From positions 372,001 to 436,000 of the forward strand of contig NZ_FMAE01000007.1 in the NCBI RefSeq assembly GCF_900094575.1: a stretch of DNA of 64,000 bases, given 5' to 3'. Under the pieces are notes generated by a model. It searched no databases. It was not told where the DNA came from and saw only the letters and a list, made by a program, of their open reading frames with translations. Made by a program: the position numbers and the translations under genes. Below are positions 36,208 through 45,439 of the stretch, piece by piece; the stretch's first letter is position 1; the number at the start of each line of letters is the position of its first letter. Source of the stretch: Bradyrhizobium yuanmingense. GTDB lineage: Bacteria > Pseudomonadota > Alphaproteobacteria > Rhizobiales > Xanthobacteraceae.

Positions 36208-38280
36208 ATGAGCGGACCATCCGACTACCAGCCGAGCAATCCGGCCCTGCAATGGATCGAGCGGCGCCTGCCGATTTTTGGTCTCATCCATTCCTCCTTC
36301 GTCGCCTATCCCACCCCGCGCAACCTGAACTATTGGTGGACCTTCGGCGCCATTCTTTCCTTCATGCTCGGAATGCAGATCCTGACCGGCGTGATCCTGG
36401 CGATGCACTACACGCCGAACGCCGATCTCGCCTTCAAGTCGGTCGAGCTGATCGTCCGTGACGTGAACTACGGCTGGCTGCTGCGCAACATGCACGCGGT
36501 CGGCGCCTCGATGTTCTTCGTCGCCGTCTACGTCCACATGTTCCGCGGTCTGTACTACGGGTCGTACAAGGAGCCACGTGAGGTGCTGTGGATCCTCGGC
36601 GTCATCATCTACCTCCTGATGATGGCGACCGGCTTCATGGGCTACGTGCTGCCCTGGGGCCAGATGAGCTTCTGGGGCGCCACCGTCATCACCAATTTGT
36701 TCTCGGCCGTTCCCTATGTCGGCGAGAGCATCGTGACGCTGCTCTGGGGCGGCTATGCGGTCGGCAACCCGACGCTGAACCGCTTCTTCTCGCTGCACTA
36801 TCTCTTGCCGTTCGTGATCGCAGGCGTCGTCGTGCTCCACGTCTGGGCGCTGCACGTCGCTGGCCAGAACAACCCTGATGGCGTCGAGCCGAAGACGGAA
36901 AAGGACACGGTGCCGTTCACGCCGCATGCGACCATCAAGGACATGTTCGGCGTCGCCTGCTTCCTGCTGCTGTACGCTTGGTTCATCTTCTACATGCCGA
37001 ACTATCTCGGCGACGCCGACAACTACATTCCCGCGAACCCGGGCGTGACGCCGCCGCACATCGTGCCGGAATGGTATTACCTGCCGTTCTACGCGATCCT
37101 GCGCTCGATTCCCGACAAGCTCGCGGGCGTCATCGCGATGTTCGGGGCGATCATCATCCTGTGCTTCCTGCCCTGGCTCGACACCGCCAAGACCAGGTCC
37201 TCGAAGTACCGACCGCTCGCCAAGCAGTTCTTCTGGATCTTCGTCGCGGTCTGCATCCTGCTCGGCTATCTCGGCGCACAGCCGCCGGAAGGCATCTACG
37301 TCATCGCCGGCCGTATCCTGACGTTCTGCTATTTCGCCTACTTCCTGATCGTGCTGCCGCTGCTCGCGCGCATCGAGAAGCCGCGGCCGGTGCCGAACTC
37401 GATCTCGGATGCCGTGCTGGCCAAGACCGGCAGCCGGTCGACGCCGATGGTCTCGACCGCGATCGTGCTGGCGCTCGCCGGCTCGCTGTTCGCGGGCTCG
37501 ATCGACAGCGCGAAAGCAGCCGAAGGCAGCGATAAGCCGCCAGGCAACACATGGTCGTTCTCGGGCCCTTTCGGTAAGTTCGATCGCGGCGCGCTGCAGC
37601 GCGGCCTCAAGGTCTACAAGGAGGTCTGCGCCAGTTGCCACGGCCTGTCCTTCGTCGCCTTCCGTAACCTCGCCGAGCCCGGCGGGCCCGGCTATTCGGT
37701 GGCGCAAGCCGCGGCGTTTGCATCCGAGTACAAGGTCAAGGACGGCCCGAACGATGCGGGGGATATGTTCGAGCGTCCGGGCCGGCCGGCGGACTATTTC
37801 CCGTCGCCGTTCGCGAACGAGCAGGCCGCGCGTGCCGCGAACGGCGGTGCGGCGCCGCCGGACCTGTCCCTGATCACCAAGGCGCGCTCCTACAAGCGCG
37901 GCTTCCCCTGGTTCATCTTCGACGTCTTCACCCAGTACCAGGAGCAGGGGCCTGACTACGTCGCCGCATTGCTCCAAGGCTATGAGGACAAGGTGCCGGA
38001 GGGCGTCACCCTCCCGGAGGGCTCGTACTACAACAAGTACTTCCCGGGCCACGCCATCAAGATGCCGAAGCCGATCAGCGACGGCCAGGTGACCTATGAC
38101 GACGGCTCGCCGACTACCGTCGCGCAGTACTCCAAGGACGTCACCACCTTCCTGATGTGGACCGCCGAGCCGCACATGGAAGCGCGCAAGCGCCTCGGCT
38201 TCCAGGTCTTCGTGTTCCTGATCGTCTTCGCGGGCCTGATGTACTTCACCAAGAAGAAGGTCTGGGCCGACTCGCACTGA
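36208..38280 (+). CDS. fbcH: Cytochrome b/c1 fusion protein of the bc1 complex
   Basis: A 690-residue precursor that is split into cytochrome b and cytochrome c1, as shown for Bradyrhizobium japonicum fbcFH. Residues 1 to about 400 are cytochrome b, with heme-ligand histidines in helices B and D (NMHAVGASMFFVAVYVHMF; HYLLPFVIAGVVVLHVWALH) and the quinol-site PEWYYLPFYA. An internal signal sequence (about 410-435, ending AKAAEG) marks the split. Cytochrome c1 follows with CASCHGL (heme attachment, about 473), the axial-Met region and a C-terminal helix ending TKKKVWADSH. Drives quinol oxidation and proton pumping at the inner membrane. Terminator follows. Confidence 0.97.
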   Translation: MSGPSDYQPSNPALQWIERRLPIFGLIHSSFVAYPTPRNLNYWWTFGAILSFMLGMQILTGVILAMHYTPNADLAFKSVELIVRDVNYGWLLRNMHAVGASMFFVAVYVHMFRGLYYGSYKEPREVLWILGVIIYLLMMATGFMGYVLPWGQMSFWGATVITNLFSAVPYVGESIVTLLWGGYAVGNPTLNRFFSLHYLLPFVIAGVVVLHVWALHVAGQNNPDGVEPKTEKDTVPFTPHATIKDMFGVACFLLLYAWFIFYMPNYLGDADNYIPANPGVTPPHIVPEWYYLPFYAILRSIPDKLAGVIAMFGAIIILCFLPWLDTAKTRSSKYRPLAKQFFWIFVAVCILLGYLGAQPPEGIYVIAGRILTFCYFAYFLIVLPLLARIEKPRPVPNSISDAVLAKTGSRSTPMVSTAIVLALAGSLFAGSIDSAKAAEGSDKPPGNTWSFSGPFGKFDRGALQRGLKVYKEVCASCHGLSFVAFRNLAEPGGPGYSVAQAAAFASEYKVKDGPNDAGDMFERPGRPADYFPSPFANEQAARAANGGAAPPDLSLITKARSYKRGFPWFIFDVFTQYQEQGPDYVAALLQGYEDKVPEGVTLPEGSYYNKYFPGHAIKMPKPISDGQVTYDDGSPTTVAQYSKDVTTFLMWTAEPHMEARKRLGFQVFVFLIVFAGLMYFTKKKVWADSH

Positions 38281-38300
38281 GCGGCGAAAGACGAGAATGC

Positions 38301-38328
38301 AAAAGCCCCCGTACGGGGGCTTTTTTGT
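38301..38328 (+). terminator. Rho-independent terminator of fbcFH
   Basis: AAAAGCCCCC-GTAC-GGGGGC followed by TTTTTTGTT: a compact GC stem and a clear U-tract 21 bases after the fbcH stop. Confidence 0.92.
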
Positions 38329-38551
38329 TGGTCCCGTGTCCCGGACGCGCGAAGCGCGCGAGCCGGGACACTGGATGCGTGGGGCTGGGCCCCGGATCAG
38401 CAATGCATCGCCGCAAACGATTTGCGCATCGCCAGGGGCGCGCTGCATTTCATCCGGGCACGAGAGTGTGTTGCTCGGCACGATTGCCTATCGCCCTCCC
38501 ACCCGCCAAAATACCGCCAACCGATCCCCCAGAAACTCACCGGAGGACACC

Positions 38552-39226
38552 ATGGGAACCAGCATCACCTTCAAGCGCCCGGACGGTAAGGACGCCTCGG
38601 GCTATCTCGCCAATGCCGGGCGCGGCAATGCGCCGGGCGTCGTCGTGATCCAGGAATGGTGGGGCCTGTCCGATCAGATCAAGGGCCTGTGCGACCGCTT
38701 CGCGCTGGCCGGCTTCGACGCGCTGGCGCCCGATCTCTACAAGGGCAAGGTGGTGCCGTATCACGACACGGACAGCGCCAACAAGGAGATGAACTCGCTC
38801 GACTTCATGGACGCCACCACGCAGACCGTGCGCGGCGCCACGCAATATCTGTCGCGCAACGGTGCCAAGGTCGGGCTAACCGGCTTCTGCCTCGGCGGCG
38901 CCGTGACCATCATCGGCGCGACCAAGATCCCGGAGCTCGCGGCGGGCGTCGTGTTCTACGGCATCCCGCCCGAGCAGGCGGCCAAGCCCGCCGACGTCAA
39001 GATCCCGCTCCAGGCCCATTTCGCCAACAAGGACGATTGGTGCACACCAGAGCTGGTGGGCGGCTTCGAGAAGGCCATGAAGGCCGCCGGCAAGTCGCTG
39101 GAGCTGTTCCGCTATGACGCCGAGCACGCCTTCGTCAACGAGCAGCGCCAGGCCGTGCACGACCGCGAAGCCGCCGAGCTCGCCTGGGGCCGAGCGACGG
39201 AGTTTTTCAGGAAGCATCTGGGGTAG
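38552..39226 (+). CDS. Dienelactone hydrolase family protein
   Basis: A 224-residue alpha/beta hydrolase of the dienelactone hydrolase family. The nucleophile elbow is GFCLGG (Cys at about residue 114), with Asp in FANKDDWCTPE and His in EHAFVNE completing the Cys-Asp-His triad; QEWWGL near residue 35 supplies the conserved Glu. True dienelactone hydrolases act in chloroaromatic breakdown, but many relatives lack known substrates. The ATG at 38552 follows CCGGAGGACACC. Frames extend upstream without support. Confidence 0.9.
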   Translation: MGTSITFKRPDGKDASGYLANAGRGNAPGVVVIQEWWGLSDQIKGLCDRFALAGFDALAPDLYKGKVVPYHDTDSANKEMNSLDFMDATTQTVRGATQYLSRNGAKVGLTGFCLGGAVTIIGATKIPELAAGVVFYGIPPEQAAKPADVKIPLQAHFANKDDWCTPELVGGFEKAMKAAGKSLELFRYDAEHAFVNEQRQAVHDREAAELAWGRATEFFRKHLG

Positions 39227-39230
39227 GAGC

Positions 39231-39392
39231 GTGAAGGACAAATCTGAAGCCGATGCGCAGTCGAAGCGTGAGGCCTTCAAGGTCCCGGAGGACCATCGCG
39301 CTGCCGTTCTTGAGGGGCTCCGCGAGGCCGATCGAGCCGAGTACGCGACCGATGCAGACATGGCCGCGCTTTGGAAGCGGTGCGGCCTCTAG
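39231..39392 (+). CDS. Small hypothetical protein, possible antitoxin-like
   Basis: A 53-residue protein with GTG start at 39231 and TAGGAGC directly upstream; it begins 4 bases after the hydrolase stop. The end (AVLEGLREADRAEYATDADM, AALWKRCGL) resembles the C-terminal tails of ParD/RHH-type antitoxins that grip a toxin, but there is no toxin gene next to it and no clear ribbon-helix-helix. Function unknown. Confidence 0.5.
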   Translation: MKDKSEADAQSKREAFKVPEDHRAAVLEGLREADRAEYATDADMAALWKRCGL

Positions 39393-39395
39393 TCC

Positions 39396-39479
39396 GTAGC
39401 CCGGATGGAGCGAAGCGGAATCCGGGGACTTTCCGATTGTGGACGAACCCCGGATTGCGCTGCGCTCCATCCGGGCTAC
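39396..39479. repeat. Palindromic repeat (family A), copy 2
   Basis: GTAGCCCGGATGGAGCG and CGCTCCATCCGGGCTAC arms identical to copy 1 at 8654-8738; the loop differs. It lies 3 bases after the small protein gene and 51 bases before trpL. Confidence 0.9.
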
Positions 39480-39530
39480 CGCCTTGCCGCACCCTTGACG
39501 GCGCCCCCGCGCCATGGTGATTATCCGCCC

Positions 39531-39578
39531 ATGAGCACCGCCGTCCGCCCAGCCCGTCTTTGGTGGCGCACCTCCTAA
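39531..39578 (+). CDS. trpL: trp leader peptide
   Basis: A 15-residue peptide, MSTAVRPARLWWRTS, with tandem Trp codons at positions 11-12, 115 bases upstream of trpE(G). Ribosome stalling at these codons during tryptophan shortage would set the fold of the RNA that follows. The same arrangement is known in Sinorhizobium meliloti, where the leader also yields a small RNA. The stop TAA lies inside a hairpin (CACCTC-GAGGTG). Confidence 0.9.
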   Translation: MSTAVRPARLWWRTS

Positions 39579-39650
39579 AGAGGTGACCGGTGCGATTTCA
39601 TTTCTCAAAATCGTCTGAGGTCGCCACGCAGTGCGGCGGCCTGATCGTTT
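39569..39650 (+). promoter_or_regulatory. trp attenuator (alternative RNA hairpins)
   Basis: Segment 1 CACCTC (39569-39574) pairs with segment 2 GAGGTG (39580-39585). Segment 2 extended (GAGGTGACC, 39580-39588) can instead pair with GGTCGCCAC (39619-39627) with eight of nine bases, an antiterminator. That segment otherwise pairs with GCGGCGGCCT (39633-39642), the terminator hairpin, followed by GATCGTTTGT. Fits classical attenuation of trpE(G). The U-tract is weak. Confidence 0.8.
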
Positions 39651-39693
39651 GTCCTGTGTGGCGTTTCCTCGACAAGTTTCGTAAGAGGACGAC

Positions 39694-41859
39694 ATGAACA
39701 GGACAGTCTTTGCCCTCCCGGCTCGAAGCGACTACGTGACCCGCGCGGGTCTTGCGATCACGCGCGTGGCCGAGCAGTTCACCGGCGGCGCCAACCGGCT
39801 CGACGACCTGATCAACCTGCTCGACCGCCGCCGCGGCGTGGTGCTGTCCTCGGGCACGACCGTGCCCGGCCGCTACGAGAGCTTCGATCTCGGCTTCTCC
39901 GACCCGCCGCTCAAGCTCGAGACAGTTGGCGTCAATTTCAAGCTGGAAGCGCTGAACGCGCGCGGAGAGGTGCTGATCGCCTTCCTCGGCGATGTCCTGC
40001 GCGAACCCTGTGTCATCATCTCCGAGAGAACGGCGAGCCGCCTTGCCGGCCACATCATCCGCGGTGATGCGCCGGTCGAGGAGGACCAGCGCACGCGGCG
40101 TGCCAGCGTGATGTCGCTGGTGCGCGATCTCGTCGCTGCCTTCTCCGCCAGTGACGACGGCCTGCTCGGCCTGTTCGGCGCTTTCGCCTACGACCTCGTG
40201 TTCCAGATCGAGGACCTCGTGCAGAAGCGCCCGCGCGAGGCCGACCAGCGCGATATCGTGCTCTATATTCCCGATCGCCTGCTCGCCTACGACCGTGCCA
40301 CCGGCCGCGGCGTGGTGCTCTCTTACGATTTCGCCTGGAAGGGCAAGTCGACCGAAGGCCTGCCGCGCGAGACCGCCGACAGCCCCTATCTGAAGACGCC
40401 GCGCCAGGGCTTTGCCGATCACGCGCCGGGCGAATATCAGGCCACGGTCGAGACAGCGCGCGCCGCCTTTGCCCGTGGCGATCTGTTCGAGGCCGTGCCG
40501 GGCCAGCTGTTCGCCGAGCCCTGCGACCGCTCGCCGGCCGAAGTGTTCCAGCGCCTCTGCGTCATCAACCCGTCGCCCTATGGTGCGCTGATGAATCTCG
40601 GCGAGGGCGAGTTTCTCGTCTCGGCTTCGCCCGAAATGTTCGTGCGCTCGGACGGCCGCCGCGTCGAGACCTGCCCGATCTCGGGCACGATCGCGCGCGG
40701 CCTTGATGCGATCGGCGATGCCGAGCAGATCCGCCAGCTGCTGAACTCGGAGAAGGACGAGTTCGAGCTCAACATGTGCACCGACGTCGACCGCAACGAC
40801 AAGGCGCGCGTCTGCGTACCCGGCACCATCAAGGTCCTGGCGCGCCGCCAGATCGAGACTTACTCAAAGCTGTTCCACACCGTTGACCACGTCGAGGGCA
40901 TGTTGCGCCCCGGCTTCGATGCGCTCGATGCCTTCCTCACCCACGCCTGGGCTGTCACCGTCACCGGCGCGCCAAAGCTGTGGGCGATGCAGTTCGTCGA
41001 GGACCACGAGCGCTCGCCGCGGCGCTGGTATGCCGGCGCGATCGGCGCGGTGAATTTCGACGGCAGCATTAACACCGGCCTCACCATCCGCACCATCCGC
41101 ATGAAGGATGGCCTCGCCGAAGTGCGCGTCGGCGCCACCTGCCTGTTCGATTCAGACCCCGCCGCAGAAGACCGCGAGTGCCAGGTCAAGGCGGCCGCGC
41201 TGTTCCAGGCGCTGCGCGGCGATCCGCCGAAGCCGCTCTCGACCTTTGCGCCTGATGCCACCGGCTCGGGCAAGCAGGTGCTGCTGATCGACCATGACGA
41301 CAGCTTCGTGCACATGCTCGCCGATTATTTCCGCCAAGTCGGCGCCAGCGTCACCGTGGTCCGTTATGTGCATGCGCTCGACATGCTCAAGCAGAAGAGG
41401 TGGGACTTGCTGGTGCTGTCGCCCGGCCCCGGGCGCCCTGAGGATTTCGGGATCAAGGCGACGATCGATGCGGCGCTGGAGAAGAAGCTGCCGATGTTCG
41501 GCGTCTGCCTCGGCGTGCAGGCGATCGGCGAATATTTCGGCGGCGAGCTCGGCCAGCTCACCCATCCCGCCCACGGCCGGCCCTCGCGGGTGCAGGTGCG
41601 CGGCGGACGGCTGATGCGCAATTTGCCGAACGAGATCGTCATCGGCCGCTATCACTCGCTCTATGTCGAGCGCGACAGCATGCCGGAGGTGCTCAGCGTC
41701 ACCGCCAGCACCGAGGACGGCGTCGCCATGGCGCTGGAGCACAAGACCCTGCCGGTCGCCGGCGTGCAATTCCATCCGGAATCGCTGATGTCGCTCGGCG
41801 GCGAGGTGGGGCTACGTATTGTCGAAAACGCGTTCCGGCTGGATGCGCCCGTCAATTGA
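39694..41859 (+). CDS. trpE(G): Fused anthranilate synthase, TrpE-TrpG
   Basis: A 721-residue fusion enzyme making anthranilate from chorismate and glutamine, the first step of tryptophan synthesis. Residues 1 to about 510 are the TrpE part, with the chorismate-site motifs ETCPISGTIARG, DEFELNMCTDVDRND and GAPKLWAMQ. From about residue 526 comes the TrpG amidotransferase (KQVLLIDHDDSFVHMLADYF), with nucleophile Cys in MFGVCLGVQAIGEYFGG (about 604) and the VQFHPES histidine/glutamate. The fusion is typical of rhizobia. Controlled by the leader upstream. Confidence 0.97.
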   Translation: MNRTVFALPARSDYVTRAGLAITRVAEQFTGGANRLDDLINLLDRRRGVVLSSGTTVPGRYESFDLGFSDPPLKLETVGVNFKLEALNARGEVLIAFLGDVLREPCVIISERTASRLAGHIIRGDAPVEEDQRTRRASVMSLVRDLVAAFSASDDGLLGLFGAFAYDLVFQIEDLVQKRPREADQRDIVLYIPDRLLAYDRATGRGVVLSYDFAWKGKSTEGLPRETADSPYLKTPRQGFADHAPGEYQATVETARAAFARGDLFEAVPGQLFAEPCDRSPAEVFQRLCVINPSPYGALMNLGEGEFLVSASPEMFVRSDGRRVETCPISGTIARGLDAIGDAEQIRQLLNSEKDEFELNMCTDVDRNDKARVCVPGTIKVLARRQIETYSKLFHTVDHVEGMLRPGFDALDAFLTHAWAVTVTGAPKLWAMQFVEDHERSPRRWYAGAIGAVNFDGSINTGLTIRTIRMKDGLAEVRVGATCLFDSDPAAEDRECQVKAAALFQALRGDPPKPLSTFAPDATGSGKQVLLIDHDDSFVHMLADYFRQVGASVTVVRYVHALDMLKQKRWDLLVLSPGPGRPEDFGIKATIDAALEKKLPMFGVCLGVQAIGEYFGGELGQLTHPAHGRPSRVQVRGGRLMRNLPNEIVIGRYHSLYVERDSMPEVLSVTASTEDGVAMALEHKTLPVAGVQFHPESLMSLGGEVGLRIVENAFRLDAPVN

Positions 41860-41868
41860 GAGGCACGA

Positions 41869-42408
<540 letters not shown>

Positions 42409-42460
42409 GCGTCAACGAGGCAGAACAAGCTTCGGGGGCGGTGTGTGGGCCAAGGACGCG

Positions 42461-42491
42461 GTTCACCTCTCCCCGCTGGGGAGAGGTGAAC
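42461..42491. repeat. Perfect inverted repeat between convergent genes
   Basis: GTTCACCTCTCCCC and GGGGAGAGGTGAAC with a three-base GCT loop. No T-run on either side, so it may be a repeat element or a bidirectional transcript end between apt and the ParA-like gene. Confidence 0.8.
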
Positions 42492-42514
42492 ATCGGGCTT
42501 CCCGATCGAATGCT

Positions 42515-43183
42515 TCACGACCGCTGCAATATCAGGCTGAGCTCGAGCTCCCGGAAGGCGATGTAGTTGCGCCGGGTCCATTGGTGCAGCTCGGTCGAAG
42601 AGTCCTTCTCCTGGCGCAGATAGCCCGTGAAGGAGAAATTCAGCCGGTCGATATAAGTCTTGAGGAAACCGGGCAGCGCGGGAAGGCGGAACAGCCGGCC
42701 GCCTCCCATTGCCGGCGGCAGCTCGCCGCGGACGACATATTCGTTGTCCACCGTGACCAGGTTCATCCGCGGGATCCGCCCACGGAGCATCTCGTGGGCG
42801 CGGGCCGAGACGCGGTCGGTGTCGGCGACGAACAGGATCATCGGCGCAACGTGGCGCCGCGCCGCCTCCTTCAGCAGGCCGATCTCGTCGGTCATCTTGA
42901 AGAACTCGTCGAAGGCGTGGAAGCCGAGGTCGATCACCTTGGCAAGTCCGTCATCGACGATGACGCGGTCCATCAGCTGCATCTTGCCGAAGGTGTCGAT
43001 CACGTCGGCGGTCTCGGTCACCTTCGGCAGGTAATCGAGCAGCGACGGCTCCTTCAGGTTGACGTCGAAGGCCGCGACGTTGCCGTTCTTGAGCAGCAGG
43101 AATTCGCTCAAAAGCCGCGCCAGCAAGGTCTTGCCGACCTGCGGGCGGGGCGAGCAGATGATGTAGACGGGTGTCGCGGGCAT
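42515..43183 (-). CDS. ParA/MinD-like P-loop ATPase with degenerate Walker A
   Basis: A 222-residue P-loop protein. The N-terminus reads VYIICSPRPQVGKTLLARLL: the GKT of the P-loop is kept but the ParA signature lysine (K in KGG) and the glycines before it are replaced (RPQ). FDVNLKEPSLLDYL corresponds to the switch region and LFVADTDRVSARAHEML to a later strand. It starts 60 bases after the stop of a second ParA-like gene and probably shares its transcript. Function unknown; it may pair with that protein. Confidence 0.78.
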   Translation of the reverse strand: MPATPVYIICSPRPQVGKTLLARLLSEFLLLKNGNVAAFDVNLKEPSLLDYLPKVTETADVIDTFGKMQLMDRVIVDDGLAKVIDLGFHAFDEFFKMTDEIGLLKEAARRHVAPMILFVADTDRVSARAHEMLRGRIPRMNLVTVDNEYVVRGELPPAMGGGRLFRLPALPGFLKTYIDRLNFSFTGYLRQEKDSSTELHQWTRRNYIAFRELELSLILQRS

Positions 43184-43243
43184 CGCCAGCTATATCAGGC
43201 CAACTCACCGCCCAATCCAGCCGTATCAGCCCGGCTTGCGCAA

Positions 43244-43996
43244 CTATTTTTCGCTGTTGCGGGTGGCGGATTTCGAGCCGACGATGTCGGTCAGGCGGAT
43301 GCGGTCGTATTCGCTCCAGACATTGGCCAGCCAGTGCCGGACATAACCGCGCAGCACGAAGGAATAGTTCGCGGCCTCGTCGCTGATGCCCTTGTTGGCC
43401 ACGAATTTCAGGAACGGGACGGAGGAGACCTCGACCTGCTCATAGGCCATTTCGTTGAGCTTGGGGATGGTCAGCTCGGTCGCGTCCTTGATGCGGTGGA
43501 AGTAGGAATTGTAGGTCGCCTGGTCCCACTGGAAGAACTGGGTGTCGTTGATGAAGTTCTTCACCAGGAAATATTTCGCGCCCCCCATGAAGCCTGCGGT
43601 CTCCGCGATCTCCTCCAGCGAGGCGATCGAGGGTCCGAGGATGTGGAACACGGCGAAGGTGATCTGGCCGGCCTTGGCGGCGTCGAGGAAGCCGATGTCG
43701 CGCAGCGAGGCCAGCGCCGGCGAAAGCAGGCCGGCGCGGACGTCGATCACGGTGACCGAAGGGCTGACAGCGTTGAGCGTGTCGAAGATCTTCATCTGAT
43801 CGGCCGTCGTCGTCATGTCGACGATCTCGGTGATGTCGGGGTGGAAGCGCTTCAGGGTTCCGCGCGGCGACTCCGTGTCGAACGCCCGCGTCGGCACGTT
43901 GTTGGCCGAGAAATAATCGAGCAGGGTGCGCGATACCGTGGTCTTGCCGACCCCGCCCTTGTCCGCGCCCACCACAACCACTGCCGGCTTTGCCAT
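43244..43996 (-). CDS. ParA-family ATPase
   Basis: A 250-residue ATPase of the deviant Walker A type: GADKGGVGKTTVSRTLLDY (residues 10-28). TRAFDTESPRGTLKRF corresponds to the switch I region, and VIDVRAGLLSPAL to Walker B. Such proteins position plasmids, chromosomes or cell-surface machines on the nucleoid or membrane. There is no ParB gene and no centromere-like repeat nearby, so it is not an obvious partition system. It is followed by a second, degenerate homologue-like gene. Confidence 0.85.
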   Translation of the reverse strand: MAKPAVVVVGADKGGVGKTTVSRTLLDYFSANNVPTRAFDTESPRGTLKRFHPDITEIVDMTTTADQMKIFDTLNAVSPSVTVIDVRAGLLSPALASLRDIGFLDAAKAGQITFAVFHILGPSIASLEEIAETAGFMGGAKYFLVKNFINDTQFFQWDQATYNSYFHRIKDATELTIPKLNEMAYEQVEVSSVPFLKFVANKGISDEAANYSFVLRGYVRHWLANVWSEYDRIRLTDIVGSKSATRNSEK

Positions 43997-44204
43997 TGCT
44001 GTCCCCTAACGCGCGCCCCCGATCGCGAGGTCGCAATCGGCCGGGCCCCAAATCGATGTCCCGAAAGACGTCCCGAGTCTGCTGTTGGGCGCGAACATGG
44101 CAGAAACAAGGGAGAATTCAATTCCTCGCGCTCCACTTACGGCAATTCCCGAGGATTTTCCCGATTGCCGGGAAACCCGGCGCATGAAGCGGCAAATCAC
44201 GCCG

Positions 44205-45407
44205 TCAGTGACGGCCCCACGGTCCCATCGGATTGGCTGCCGGGGCTCCAGAGGGACTGGGCGCGGGAACGGGCGGCGGGCTGGCGAGACCGGCCGCATC
44301 GCTCCACGGCCCCTGCGAGAGCGGCGGCGGCCCGTCCTGCGCCTCGGCATGTTCGGTCTCGAGTTGTTCCGTCTCTTCGGCGGGGTCCGGCAGCGGTCCC
44401 GGATCGCGCCCGCCGGCGAACTTGACCAGCGCGTCGACCCGGGACTGCACGGAAGGGTGGGTCGCGAACAGGTCGGCAAAGCCCTCGCGCGGATTGTCGA
44501 CGCAGAGCTCCATCACCGCCGAGGTCGCGCCCGGCAGCTCGCCGCGGCCCTCGATCTTGCGCAGCGCCGAGATCATCGCGTCGGGGTCTTTCGTCAGCTC
44601 GACCGAACCGGCATCGGCGAGATATTCGCGCGACCGCGACAGCGCGAGCTTGACCACCTGCGACAGCAGCCAGGCCAGCACGATCAGCACGATGGCGATG
44701 ATGATGACGATGATCGCGCCGCCCCCGGAGCTCTTGCTGTCGCTCGAGGACGACCGCGACGACGAGGAGGAGCCCGAGGACGAGGAGCCGCCCGAGCTCC
44801 AGTTCAGATTCGTGAACAGGCGGAAGAACAATTCGCCGAAGAAGCCGACCACGCCGGCGATGATGACGGCGACCACCATGAGTTGCACATCGCCGTTCTT
44901 GATGTGGGTCAGCTCGTGGCCGAGCACCGCCTCGATCTCCTTGTCGTTGAGCGCATCGAGGAGACCCGTGGTGACCGTGATGGAATATTGCCGCGGATTG
45001 AGGCCGGTCGCGAACGCGTTTAGCGCCGGGCTCTCCATGATCTTCAGCTTCGGCATGGTGAGGCCGCGCGAGATGCAGAGGTTCTCGAGCAGATTGTAGA
45101 GCCGCGGCTGTTCCTGCCGGGTGACGCTGTGGCCGCCGGTCACGGCATCGATCATCGACTGGTGAAAGAAATAGGCGATCACGATCCAGACCGCCGCCAC
45201 GACCGTTGCAATCGGCGCGGCCTTGAGCAGGTCCGAGAAGGCGTGTCTCAGATAGTACGCGGCGGTCTCACTGTCGTCGATGAACACCTCGGCCACCAGC
45301 GCGCCGGCATAGACCAGCACATAGACCAGCGCGAACAGGCCGGCGAGCAGCAGCATCGAACGAAGCTTGTTCGAGGCGATGTGCGTGTAGAGACCATACG
45401 CGGCCAT
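44205..45407 (-). CDS. M48-family (HtpX-like) membrane metalloprotease
   Basis: A 400-residue membrane zinc protease. HELTH at residues 164-168 gives two zinc His and the catalytic Glu; SREYLADAGS (about 259-268) holds the third ligand Glu. Two N-terminal helices (about 16-40 and 65-82) and two central ones (about 175-198 and 232-252) span the membrane. The helices near the active site are separated by a striking Ser-rich loop (about 204-230). The C-terminus is Pro/Ser-rich. It follows lemA by 32 bases, a pairing known in many bacteria; likely role in membrane protein quality control. Confidence 0.9.
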   Translation of the reverse strand: MAAYGLYTHIASNKLRSMLLLAGLFALVYVLVYAGALVAEVFIDDSETAAYYLRHAFSDLLKAAPIATVVAAVWIVIAYFFHQSMIDAVTGGHSVTRQEQPRLYNLLENLCISRGLTMPKLKIMESPALNAFATGLNPRQYSITVTTGLLDALNDKEIEAVLGHELTHIKNGDVQLMVVAVIIAGVVGFFGELFFRLFTNLNWSSGGSSSSGSSSSSRSSSSDSKSSGGGAIIVIIIAIVLIVLAWLLSQVVKLALSRSREYLADAGSVELTKDPDAMISALRKIEGRGELPGATSAVMELCVDNPREGFADLFATHPSVQSRVDALVKFAGGRDPGPLPDPAEETEQLETEHAEAQDGPPPLSQGPWSDAAGLASPPPVPAPSPSGAPAANPMGPWGRH

Positions 45408-45439
45408 GACGCGATGCCCTGCCGGCCTATCGGCTCAAA

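Noticed and set aside
36187..38481. A 764-codon reverse frame
   Set aside because: Antisense of fbcH, rich in Arg, Gln and Asp, without any domain.
42461..42491. Intrinsic terminator of apt
   Set aside because: The stem is perfect but no T-run follows on either strand, so it is recorded as an inverted repeat.
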